DNA from: Pseudomonadota bacterium
GTDB lineage: Bacteria; Pseudomonadota; Alphaproteobacteria; Parvibaculales; Parvibaculaceae
Direction of reading: 5' to 3'
Length of the DNA stretch: 15,120 nt
Assembly (NCBI GenBank): GCA_021780275.1
Contig: JAJXZC010000752.1
Span: 1-15,120 of the forward strand
Shown one piece after another: positions 7,301 through 13,540 of this stretch. The notes beneath the pieces are model-generated. The model searched no databases. It was given only the letters and a program-made list of their open reading frames with translations, and was not told the DNA's origin. A program made the translations under genes and the position numbers. Each line of letters starts with the position of its first letter. Position 1 is the first letter of the stretch.

Positions 7301-7651
7301 ATGGGCAGCACCAATTTGGTCATCATCCGGGGACATGTCGGCGCGGACGCCAAGGGTTTTGAGGGAGCGAAAGGCAAGAAGGTCGCCAAATTGTCGGTGG
7401 CGACCAATCGGTCCTGGATCGATAGAGAGAGCGGGGAAAGGCGTGAGGAAACCGACTGGGTTCCGCTCACCATTCTTAATCCGAGGGCCGCGCAGTGGGC
7501 GATCGATAATCTCAAGAAAGGCGATGCGATTTACGCCGAAGCGCGCATCGCGGAAAACCGGTTCACCCGGGACGGGCAGCCCGTCTATTCGACCGACGTG
7601 ATTGTCAGCACGATCGAGCGATTGACGCCCGGCGCGCGCGCAGAGGATTGA
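7301..7651 (+). CDS. ssb: Single-stranded DNA-binding protein, short plasmid type
   Basis: OB-fold protein that coats single-stranded DNA during replication, conjugative transfer or recombination. The N-terminal 105 residues carry the Ssb pattern: NLVIIRGHVGADAK (about 5-18), a central TDWVPLTILNPRAAQWAIDNLKKGDAIYAEARI region (about 48-81; the W and the KKGD turn are typical), and QPVYSTDVIVSTIERL (about 90-105). At 116 residues it lacks the acidic C-terminal tail (DDDIPF-like) with which chromosomal Ssb recruits partner enzymes; it ends with GARAED instead. It is therefore an accessory paralogue, not the housekeeping copy. The ATG has only a weak GAGA-type ribosome site. It stands alone, divergent from the acyltransferase. 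Confidence 0.87.
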   Translation: MGSTNLVIIRGHVGADAKGFEGAKGKKVAKLSVATNRSWIDRESGERREETDWVPLTILNPRAAQWAIDNLKKGDAIYAEARIAENRFTRDGQPVYSTDVIVSTIERLTPGARAED

Positions 7652-7765
7652 GTTTTGGCGCTCTGGAAGGCCGTGGGACTCCGTTCGCATTTTCTGTCGC
7701 GAGGAGTCGGCCTGTTGTCGCGGCCGATCGCAAAACGAGGCTGATCGGCGGCGTTGGAATCAAAT

Positions 7766-7772
7766 CCCAGGG
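7766..7772. repeat. Target site duplication of the IS21-family element, left copy
   Basis: CCCAGGG immediately before the element's TGT end; the same 7 bp in direct orientation follows the other end (11615-11621). Confidence 0.75.
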
Positions 7773-7870
7773 TGTCGATTCCGACGAAGGCGCCCGGCAA
7801 TTACGAGATCATGGCGCCCATCGATTCCTGGATGATGCCGCCCCCCGGCAACGGGATGGTGGCGCCCGGG
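7773..7870. repeat. Left-end binding-site array of the IS21-family element
   Basis: Four related units starting near 7773, 7801, 7823 and 7851, each ending in a GCGCCC or CGCCCC block (for example ATTCCTGGATGATGCCGCC). They match inverted units at 11496-11614. IS21-family ends carry multiple transposase sites of this kind. The open frame through this stretch is a by-product of the repeats, not a gene. Confidence 0.75.
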
Positions 7871-7988
7871 CCGTGGGGCTTGCTGGCTGATGTTTTCTTG
7901 GCGCCTGGAACGGCGTCCGGTCAAGTGCGCAGGGACATCGAAACCAGAGTTCAGCAACAAGCGCCCTTGCATTCTACGGCCGCGCTTT

Positions 7989-8075
7989 CATTTCGGCCGG
8001 GGCTATTGTCAAGCCCGCAGCCGCCGGAGGCGGTGGCCTGAAGGGCCAGGCTTTACAATAGCCCCGGCCGGAATG
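7989..8075. repeat. Long imperfect inverted repeat inside the IS21 element, downstream of istB
   Basis: Arms 7989-8015 and 8049-8075 pair in 25 of 27 positions (mismatches 7993/8071 and 8010/8054), with an uninterrupted 16-bp stretch (CGGCCGGGGCTATTGT at 7994-8009). The 33-nt loop contains a smaller CCGCC/GGCGG hairpin. Neither side has a U tract, so it is not a classical intrinsic terminator. It could block transcription across the IS, form a cruciform, or be a small inserted MITE-like sequence. Confidence 0.7.
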
Positions 8076-8114
8076 GCCATTGGAGGCCGGATGCAATCCC
8101 TGTCGCGCGCCCGG

Positions 8115-8810
8115 TCATGAGTGGATCGCGCTCTTGGCGCGGGCGCGCCGCATGCTTTCTCCGGTCATTTCGATGCGGTGAGCGTTGTGGACAAGGCGAT
8201 CCATGATCGCATCCGCGTAAGTGGGATCGCCGATAATCTCGTGCCAGCGATCCACGGGGAGCTGTGAAGTGATGAGGGTTGATTTTCGCCCGTAGCGCTC
8301 TTCGAGGATTTCCAGGAGATCGTGGCGCGCTGCGGCGTCGAGCGGTTCAAGGCCCCAGTCGTCCAGCACCAGGAGATCGACGCGCCCGAGCGATCGCAGC
8401 AAGCGCGCATGGCGCCCGTCGCCGCGCGCGAGGGCCAACTCCTCGAACAGCCGAGGGACGCGCTGATAGACGACAGACCGATTATCCCGACAAGCCTTAT
8501 GGCCGAGCGCTGACGCGAGCCAACTTTTCCCGACCCCTGTTGGCCCGACCAGGGCCAAGTTGTCGTGGGCGTCGATCCAGCCGCCGTCGATGAGTTTTTG
8601 CATCATGGCGCGGTCGAGACCGCGGGGGCTGCGATAATCGATGTCTTCGACGCAGGCTTGCTGGCGCAGTTTCGCGACGCGCAGCCTGGAGGCCAATCGC
8701 TTGTCCTGGCGCAGCGAGGCCTCGCGATCAAGCAGAAGTCCCAGCCATTCCGGATGGCTGAGACCGCCGGCTTCGTCGGACGCCGCGATTTCGACGAAGG
8801 CCTTGGCCAT
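8115..8810 (-). pseudogene. istB: IS21-family helper ATPase IstB, N-terminally shortened
   Basis: DnaA/DnaC-like AAA+ ATPase that assists the IS21 transposase in target selection. The Walker A box GPTGVGKS is at about residues 89-96 (counted from ATG 8810) and a Walker B-type LLVLDDWG follows, with conserved ITSQLP and DPTYADAIMDRL blocks toward the C-terminus. The first confident homologous residues are GLHGMAKAF; family members have about 15 more residues before them, and here the upstream frame instead runs into istA sequence read out of frame. The first in-frame family-matching ATG is 8810, with no Shine-Dalgarno. The 231-residue ATPase core may be intact, but its normal translation start has been lost in the istA-istB deletion. 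Confidence 0.8.
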
Positions 8811-9956
8811 GCCGTGCAGGCCGTGCGAAGATGGGCGGCGATCCGCTCGCCCCGGTGAAAAATCTCGACCGTCCGGACGGTGAGCCTTGCCTCGACCTCG
8901 GCGCGGGCGAAGCGGTAGGGAACCGAGTAATAGTGACTGGCGATTTCGGCATGGTAGTCGACGCCGACCCGGCAGGTCTTCCACTGCGCGAACTCGTAAG
9001 GTTCGATTGGCAGAGATTTCAGCGCCGGTCGATCGACGTCCTCCAGCAATTGCCGGCGGGTGACGCCAAGTCGGCGGATCGCCATCTCGTCATTGAGTTT
9101 TCTCAGCATTTCGACGATGGCGGCGTTCAGTTCCGCCAGGCTGTAAAAGGTGCGCCGGCGCAGCCGTCCGAGCAGCCAGCGCTCGACGATCAGCACCGCC
9201 CGCTCGACTTTGGCCTTGTCGCGCGGCTTGCAGGGCCGCGTCGGCAGAATGGCGGTTCGATAATGGGCCGCCATCTCGGCGTAGGTTCGGTTGACGTCCG
9301 GATCGTAAAAACAGGCCTTGATGACCGCCGTCTTCGTGTTGTCCGGCACGAGGAGTTCGGGGGCGCCGCCAATCGCGACAAAGGCGCGGACATGGGCGTC
9401 GATCCAATCCGGCAGCGCCTGCGTCCAGCTGGCGCAGGAGAAAGTGAAGCTCGACGCGCCGAGAACGGCGACAAAGACTTGAGCCTCGCGCACTTCTCCG
9501 GTCAGCCGATCGACCACGACGGGCACGGTGTCGCCGGCGTAATCGACGAACAGCCGCTCGCCGGCGGCATAGGTCTGCCGCATCGTCACCGACAGCGTCT
9601 TCGCAAAGCCCCGGTAGAGGTCGCAAAAGCGCGAGTAGCTATAGCCGCCCGGATTGGCGGCGATATATTCGTCCCAAAGGATCGTCAGGGTGACGTGCTT
9701 GCGCTTCAACTCGCGATGGACGGTCGCCCAATCCGGTTCGGCGACCCGCCGATGCCCCCGCTTGCTGCGGCGATTGGCGTAGAGAGCGCCTTCCAACGCC
9801 GCGTCGCCCATGCTCTCCGCTTGCGGCCAGGAAAGCCCTGCGCTTTCGGCTCTTTGCAGCGTTTCGCGCACAGTCGATCGCGCCATGCCGAGCCGCCGGG
9901 CGATTTCGTGCGCCGAGAAAGAAGAAAATTTCAGTCGAATGATTTCGCGCGCCTGG
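8603..9956 (-). pseudogene. istA: IS21-family transposase IstA, disrupted twice
   Basis: DDE transposase of the IS21 family. Numbered from the internal ATG at 9886, the catalytic triad is visible at D115 (LFVDYAG), D182 (LVPDNTK) and E228 (KAKVERAV). Two lesions are present. First, an IS256-family element sits in its 5' end: the frame continues upstream of 9886 as REIIRLKFSSFSAHEIARRL, and the start codon plus first codons (ATG CGC CAG GCG) are found at 11399-11387 beyond the nested element. Second, homology stops at residue about 355 (RIAAHLR, near 8825); the remaining 72 codons to 8603 are istB sequence in the wrong frame. Family members run on for roughly another 100-130 residues there. 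The gene is not expected to make functional transposase. Confidence 0.82.
9949..9956. repeat. Target site duplication of the nested IS256-family element, left copy
   Basis: GCGCCTGG, repeated directly at 11387-11394 on the other side. Collapsing the two copies rejoins istA in frame with its start codon, which supports this boundary independently. Confidence 0.8.
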
Positions 9957-9989
9957 GTCGTGTCCCAACGAGTGGTGTAGGAAGTCGGG
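9957..9989. repeat. Left terminal inverted repeat of the IS256-family element
   Basis: Shares TCGTGTCCC (9958-9966) and GTGGTGTAG (9972-9980) with the inverted right end at 11351-11386. Confidence 0.8.
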
Positions 9990-10112
9990 AGAAAGCCGCA
10001 CGCGAAGCGCGCCCTTCATAGCGCTGTAGCGAGCGAGCGGCTTTCGGCGGCTATCGACGAATCTCCGGTAAGGTTTGGGTTGCGAGACACCAACGCAACC
10101 GAGGAACCACCG

Positions 10113-11315
10113 ATGACCGACGAGATGATGAACCTTCGCGCGCTTCTGGAAAAGGCGCCCGACGCCGATTTCCTGCGCGAGATGATCGGCTTTGCCGCCG
10201 AACGGCTGATGGAGCTGGAGGTCGGCGCGTTGACGGGCGCCGCGCATGGCGAGCGCAATCCGGCGGGGCGGCTTGCCCAGCGCAACGGCTATCGCGACCG
10301 CGACTGGGAAACGCGCGCCGGAGCGGTCGAACTGCGCATCCCGAAACTGCGCAAGGGCTCGTATTTTCCAAGCTTTCTGGAGCCGCGGCGGATGGCGGAG
10401 AAGGCGCTCGCCGCGGTGATCCAGGAGGCCTATGTCCAGGGCGTGTCGACCCGCTCGGTCGACGACCTGGTGAAGGCCATGGGCGGCTCCGGCGTCTCGA
10501 AGAGCCAGGTGTCGCGCCTGTGCGAGGAGATCGACGAGAGGGTCAAAGCCTTCCTCACCCGCCCGCTCGAAGGCGACTGGCCCTATGTCTGGCTCGACGC
10601 AACCTACGTCAAAGTCCGGCGCAGCCATCGCATCGTCTCGACGGCGGTGATCGTCGCGGTCGGCGTCAACACCGATGGGCGGCGCGAAGTGCTCGGCATG
10701 GACATCGGGCCTTCGGAGGCCGAGACCTTCTGGACCGAGTTCCTGCGCAAGCTGCGCCGGCGTGGCCTGCGCGGCGTCCAGCTTGTCATCTCCGACGCTC
10801 ACGAGGGCATCAAGTCCGCCGTCGCCAAGCTGATGAACGCCTCCTGGCAGCGCTGCCGCGTCCACACCATGCGCAACGCCTTGGCCCACGCCGGCAAAAG
10901 CGGGCGGCGCGTCGTCTCGGCCTTCATGGCCACCGCCTTCGCCCAGGACAGCGCCGAGGCCGCCAAGGCGCAATGGCGCAAGGTCGCCGATCAGTTGCGG
11001 CCGAAACTGCCCAAACTCGCTGGATTCATGGACGACGCGGAGGCCGACGTGCTCGCCTACATGGCCTTCCCCAAGGATCATTGGCAGAAAATCCACTCGA
11101 CCAACGGGCTGGAGCGGCTCAACGGCGAGGTCAAACGCCGCACCGAGGTCGTCGGCATCTTCCCCAATGACGAGGCCGTCGTCCGGCTCGTCGGCGCCAT
11201 CCTCTTGGAGCAGAACGACGAATGGGCGGTCCAACGCTGCCGCCACATGACGCTGGAAACCATCGCCAGCTTGAGCGATGATCCGATCGTCGGACTGCCC
11301 GCCGTGGCGATCTGA
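10113..11315 (+). CDS. IS256-family (Mutator) transposase
   Basis: DDE transposase moving the surrounding 1.43-kb element by copy-out/paste-in. Full length, 400 residues, no stops or shifts. The catalytic residues are D162 (in WLDATYVKV), D228 (in ISDAHEG) and a Glu in the conserved STNGLERLN segment (about 334), with the family C-x2-H signature (RCRVHTMRN, about 248-251) between the second Asp and the Glu. The start ATG 10113 is preceded by GAGGA 7 nt away; the open frame reaches a TTG at 10080 without a ribosome site. Codons 1-30 ([14 protein letters not shown]) match the usual start. This is probably an active copy and could serve related elements elsewhere in the genome. Confidence 0.93.
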   Translation: MTDEMMNLRALLEKAPDADFLREMIGFAAERLMELEVGALTGAAHGERNPAGRLAQRNGYRDRDWETRAGAVELRIPKLRKGSYFPSFLEPRRMAEKALAAVIQEAYVQGVSTRSVDDLVKAMGGSGVSKSQVSRLCEEIDERVKAFLTRPLEGDWPYVWLDATYVKVRRSHRIVSTAVIVAVGVNTDGRREVLGMDIGPSEAETFWTEFLRKLRRRGLRGVQLVISDAHEGIKSAVAKLMNASWQRCRVHTMRNALAHAGKSGRRVVSAFMATAFAQDSAEAAKAQWRKVADQLRPKLPKLAGFMDDAEADVLAYMAFPKDHWQKIHSTNGLERLNGEVKRRTEVVGIFPNDEAVVRLVGAILLEQNDEWAVQRCRHMTLETIASLSDDPIVGLPAVAI

Positions 11316-11350
11316 CCAACCCGGCCCATGCCGGAGTTCTTCTCGGCGGC

Positions 11351-11386
11351 CCGGCTCCAGCTACACCACCGCAGGGGACACGATCC
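11351..11386. repeat. Right terminal inverted repeat of the IS256-family element
   Basis: Inverted, it reads GGATCGTGTCCC then, after five bases, GTGGTGTAG, matching the left end. It ends at the 8-bp direct repeat 11387-11394. Confidence 0.8.
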
Positions 11387-11399
11387 GCGCCTGGCGCAT
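11387..11399 (-). pseudogene. istA: Severed start of istA, with the right copy of the 8-bp target duplication
   Basis: ATG (11399-11397) followed by CG and the duplicated CCAGGCGC. Joined to 9948 and below it gives MRQAREIIRLKF in the istA frame. GGAG lies 9 nt upstream of this ATG (near 11410), a good ribosome site. This is the original istA start codon, separated from its gene by the nested element. Confidence 0.8.
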
Positions 11400-11495
11400 G
11401 GAAATTCGCTCCGCTGGCATCGATTGCTCCCTTGGATCGCCAAAGAAGCGACTTTGAACATGCCAGCGGCGGCCCCCGTCCTTCACCAAATCACC

Positions 11496-11614
11496 CGGGC
11501 GGGATCATCTCGTAATGGGGGGCGCCATTATCCAGGAATTGGGGGGCGGGATCATCTCGTTACGGGGGGCGCCATCATTTCGTTTTTGGGGGGCGCCTTC
11601 ATCAGGAATCTACA
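11496..11614. repeat. Right-end binding-site array of the IS21-family element
   Basis: Five related units of 22-25 bp, read inverted from 11614, alternate ATTCCTG(G)AT.A and AACGA(G/A)ATGAT starts, each ending in GGCGCCCCCC or CCCGCCCC. The same units, fewer in number, make up the other end (7773-7870). Presumed IstA binding sites. The open frame starting at 11328 crosses these repeats and is not a gene. Confidence 0.75.
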
Positions 11615-11621
11615 CCCAGGG
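11615..11621. repeat. Target site duplication of the IS21-family element, right copy
   Basis: CCCAGGG directly after the element end ACA; same sequence and orientation as 7766-7772. Confidence 0.75.
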
Positions 11622-11821
11622 TCCCGAAGGGGTGGAAAGCCGGCTTTGATCGAAGTACCGCTTCCAGAACAATCGGCGGTCGATGACGCGACGGCGATGG
11701 ATACGCCAGGAGCGCCAAAAGCTGACATTCACACCCTTCCGTAGAGCCGACGTTCGGCTTAGCAGTACCGTCAGAAAAGCGGATCAACAGAGTCAGCCAT
11801 GCTGACCGCCGTGGCCCAAAG

Positions 11822-12541
11822 TTAGAGAGCGACCAGATCGGCGAGCTTGGTCGCGACATCGGCCATGCTGTCTTCCGCCGTGCTAAGGCCGTTGCGAGAT
11901 GCGAGCATGGGGCTGACTTCGCGCAGCGCGTCGAAGTCCGTTCCATGAATGATGGGAACGATCTGGCCCTGCTGCAACAGCACCGAAAGCTCCTTATCGG
12001 CGATGCTTTCGCCTCGGATGCGCTTCAGGAAGTTGGGCGTCACCAACACGATGCCAATCCGTGATTTCGCCAAACCCCTGTCGATCTCGCGGAGGAACGG
12101 CACGCCAAGTCGGATATCTTCTTCGCTAAACCAAACTTTAACGCCCTGCGCCTTTAGCAGCTCGTACAGGTCTTTCGCGGCACCCTGCCGGTCGTCCCAC
12201 GCATGACAGAGGAAGATGTCTCGGAGGTCGAGGGGCGCTTGCTTCTCGACGGTTGCGCGGACAGGTTCGAGCTCCTGCACCTCGGCAGGCGTGTACCAAA
12301 CGGTCGAACTGGCTCGCGCCCACCTAGGTTTCGAAGTGCGGCTACTGCGTCCACTGGTGCGGCCGCCGCCACTGTTCGACGACGAGGAGTAGGACGGCGG
12401 CGAATAGGATGGCGTTGAATAGGAGGGTTGGGAGAACGAGCTGTAGCCTCCGCCCCATCGGCTGTACCGGCCACTACATGCAGGACAGTCCGCCCCGCCG
12501 CCTCGTATGTGGCCCCGAACCGGCGCTGTGCATCTAGCCAT
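11822..12541 (-). CDS. TIR-domain protein with N-terminal zinc ribbon
   Basis: Bacterial TIR domains are commonly NAD+-consuming enzymes or signal producers in anti-phage defence (Thoeris, TIR-effector systems) or host-interaction factors. In this 239-residue protein a putative zinc-binding head C4-x6-H11-x7-C19-x2-C22 (CTAPVRGH...CPAC) is followed by a Ser/Tyr/Pro-rich low-complexity linker (about 33-55, repeats of YSxPSYS) and a basic stretch (60-77). The TIR domain spans about 107-200: DIFLCHAWDD (strand A and box 1), VWFSEEDIRLG (BB-loop region), REIDRGLAKSRIGIVLVTPNFL (box 2), and ADKEL, whose E184 is at the place of the usual catalytic Glu. The start at ATG 12541 is supported by the zinc ribbon lying directly after it; GGGAAG abuts it and AAGG is 8 nt away. 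No signal peptide. No ThsA-like or other effector partner is visible. A CIRCE operator lies about 80 bp upstream. Confidence 0.86.
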   Translation of the reverse strand: MARCTAPVRGHIRGGGADCPACSGRYSRWGGGYSSFSQPSYSTPSYSPPSYSSSSNSGGGRTSGRSSRTSKPRWARASSTVWYTPAEVQELEPVRATVEKQAPLDLRDIFLCHAWDDRQGAAKDLYELLKAQGVKVWFSEEDIRLGVPFLREIDRGLAKSRIGIVLVTPNFLKRIRGESIADKELSVLLQQGQIVPIIHGTDFDALREVSPMLASRNGLSTAEDSMADVATKLADLVAL

Positions 12542-12616
12542 CTTCCCGACCTTGCAGATTGATTCGGTTCAACAAGCAGCGAATCGTTCACCATTCGTTT
12601 ATATCACGGCGTATGA

Positions 12617-12646
12617 ATTCTAGCACTCCCTGCGTACGAGTGCTAA
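12617..12646 (-). promoter_or_regulatory. CIRCE (HrcA operator) overlapping a candidate promoter of the TIR gene
   Basis: Inverted repeat TAGCACTC (12621-12628), nine bases, GAGTGCTA (12638-12645). On the minus strand it reads TTAGCACTC-N9-GAGTGCTAG, 17 of 18 positions of the CIRCE consensus TTAGCACTC-N9-GAGTGCTAA. On that strand a weak promoter coincides with it: TTAGCA (12646-12641), 18 nt, TAGAAT (12622-12617, five of six of TATAAT). Another -10-like TATAAA lies at 12603-12598. HrcA bound here would repress transcription toward the TIR gene, whose ATG is at 12541; no groES or groEL is in the window. Because the site is palindromic, it could also act on the plus strand toward the truncated vapC. 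Confidence 0.75.
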
Positions 12647-12718
12647 ACGCCCTGGTAGGCCGCTCGATCACCCTTCGCCGAGGTCCGGCGAATTGCGTCC
12701 CAGCGCCACGAGCCGACT

Positions 12719-13072
12719 TTGGATAGGCGCCGGGAATTCACGGGCCGCGAGGGGGAGGCGACGGCAGCGCTCGCCTCGATCGCGGCGAAGCCGACGAAAA
12801 AGCCGCCGACCGCCGAAATGATCGACCGGGCGCTGGCGACCGTCGAAGAGTTCGTCGCCGCGATCGCGGTCAAAGAGGTTCTGATTTCTGCTGACATAGG
12901 GCGACGGGCTGTCGAAGCCGCTGAAACCTATGGCCGCGTCGTTGGCCAGTCGGCCGATCTGAATTTTGGCGATTGCTTCGCCTACGCCTACGCAAGAGCT
13001 TATCGCGTTCCGCTGCTGTTTAAGGGTAATGACTTCACGCAGACCGACGTCAATGATAAGGTGCGCGACTGA
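12719..13072 (+). pseudogene. vapC: VapC toxin (PIN domain), 5'-truncated
   Basis: C-terminal two thirds of a VapC-type PIN-domain ribonuclease toxin. The conserved ALNFGDCF...-like motif is present as LNFGDCFAYAYARA (about 81-94, with the acidic D85), followed by PLLFKGNDFTQTD (about 98-110, D105), the standard VapC end. The expected N-terminal strand with the first catalytic Asp (DAS/DSS) is absent: the frame starts at a TTG (12719) or, open, from just after a stop at 12656, and nothing before about residue 11 resembles VapC. About 40-45 residues are missing and no vapB antitoxin precedes it. It is therefore most likely a dead remnant whose 5' part was lost in the rearrangement that placed it next to the CIRCE/TIR segment. 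Confidence 0.72.
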
Positions 13073-13099
13073 TATAATTCGCAATCTGCTGCTTAGTTC

Positions 13100-13115
13100 C
13101 ATAATCTATATTATG
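13100..13115. repeat. Small AT-rich palindrome between vapC remnant and tumE
   Basis: CATAAT, four bases, ATTATG, in the AT-rich gap 13073-13207. A weak plus-strand promoter lies just downstream (TTGTCC 13128-13133, 16 bp, TATACG 13150-13155) and could drive tumE-tumA. Function unknown. Confidence 0.3.
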
Positions 13116-13209
13116 CGAAATGTGCTTTTGTCCTTACATAGCAAATAAATATACGTTAGATATCCTTTTGGCTCGGTTTGTCGAGGCTGTGCTTTCCATG
13201 ATCGGGGAT

Positions 13210-13255
13210 GTTGTCATCCTTGACAACGCACGCTGACGATGGCATCGTTGTCAAC
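13210..13255. promoter_or_regulatory. Probable tumEA operator (palindrome plus half-size copy)
   Basis: GTTGTCA-TCCT-TGACAAC (13210-13227, 7-bp arms) and a shorter GTTGTCAAC (13247-13255) lie directly before the tumE ATG at 13256. The shared GTTGTCA half-site and the position suggest binding by the HTH antitoxin TumA for autoregulation, as is usual in type II modules. This is inference from position and symmetry. Confidence 0.5.
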
Positions 13256-13540
13256 ATGCGATCCCGCCTGATCCATCGAGCAAAAACTGTTCTTCCGGAT
13301 GGATCGATCGTCGAAATGGTCATCTGGGAGTTGCCCGCGTCAGTGGCGGGAAGCGGCCATTCGTTCAAGTATCGCTTGTATTTCGGCCGTGACCGAACAC
13401 GGATCGTAGGGTTCGACAATGAACGTGGCAAAGGCGATCACTGCCACCTCGACGGCCAAGAGCGCCCCTACGTCTTCACGACCGTCGAACAACTGATCCA
13501 CGACTTCCTGGCGGAAGTGAACAGAAGGAGGTCATCATGA
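13256..13540 (+). CDS. tumE: TumE-family toxin of a toxin-antitoxin pair
   Basis: Toxin-side protein of a TumE-TumA module; the family is recognised, its molecular target is not established to my knowledge. The characteristic pattern is present: GSIVEMVIWELP (about 16-27), HSFKYRLYFGRD (35-46), the hallmark DNERGKGDHCH (54-64) and YVFTTVEQLIHDF (72-84). I place the start at ATG 13256 (MRSRLIHRAKT, 94 residues), which aligns with the family's N-terminus; the upstream in-frame ATG 13208 would add 16 residues that overlap the operator palindromes. Neither has a clear Shine-Dalgarno. The stop overlaps the tumA start (ATGA), so toxin and antitoxin are translationally coupled, with the toxin gene first, the reverse of the common type II order. 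Confidence 0.82.
   Translation: MRSRLIHRAKTVLPDGSIVEMVIWELPASVAGSGHSFKYRLYFGRDRTRIVGFDNERGKGDHCHLDGQERPYVFTTVEQLIHDFLAEVNRRRSS

Larger units (their letters stand above)
9957..11386 (+). mobile_element. IS256-family (Mutator-type) insertion sequence, apparently intact
   Basis: A 1,430-bp element with one transposase gene reading right. Terminal inverted repeats: left 9957-9989 and right 11351-11386 (inverted) share TCGTGTCCC and GTGGTGTAG, separated in both by five unrelated bases. Flanked by an 8-bp direct repeat, the usual size for the family. The left end is two bases shorter than the right if the duplication is taken as 8 bp, so the exact left boundary may be 9955-9957. It is inserted in codons 2-5 of istA of the surrounding IS21 element. 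Confidence 0.87.
7773..11614 (-). mobile_element. IS21-family insertion sequence, defective, containing a nested IS256-family element
   Basis: The ends are TGTCGATTCC (7773) and, inverted, TGTAGATTCC (ending 11614), followed on both sides by arrays of related 22-25 bp units with GGCGCC cores. Seven-base direct repeats CCCAGGG flank both ends. Inside are istA and istB on the minus strand. The 3,842-bp length includes the nested IS256-family element with one copy of its duplication (1,438 bp); without these the element is 2,404 bp. An internal deletion has removed the end of istA and the beginning of istB, so it probably cannot transpose alone, although its ends look intact and might be used in trans. 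Confidence 0.85.

Noticed and set aside
7668..7713. Inverted repeat after ssb (AGGCCG..ACTCC / GGAGTCGGCCT) as terminator
   Set aside because: Needs a 4-base bulge, has a long loop and no U run.
7754..8041. 95-codon open frame (plus strand) before istB
   Set aside because: It runs through the IS21 left-end repeat array and the left arm of the long inverted repeat; its Pro/Met-rich content is explained by those repeats, and it has no ribosome site.
8831..10021. 396-codon plus-strand open frame opposite istA
   Set aside because: Antisense shadow of istA, which has the DDE residues and family similarity; no ribosome site.
9639..11246. 535-codon open frame on the minus strand across istA and the IS256 transposase
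   Set aside because: Antisense shadow of the GC-rich transposase gene; it spans an IS boundary and has Gly/Asp/Arg/His-rich composition typical of reverse-frame reading.
11328..11744. 138-codon open frame (plus strand) after the IS256 transposase
   Set aside because: It crosses the IS256 right end, the istA start fragment and the IS21 right-end repeats; not one evolutionary unit.
11745..11759. Hairpin AGCCGA-CGT-TCGGCT as terminator of the TIR gene
   Set aside because: Six-base arms with no U tract on either strand; it may contribute to transcript ending but cannot be called a terminator.
13210..13227. Palindrome GTTGTCA-TCCT-TGACAAC as a fourth parS
   Set aside because: The half-sites resemble parS, but the spacing is two bases longer and the central GC is missing, so it fails the GTT-N4-GC-N4-AAC pattern; a tumEA operator is the better reading.
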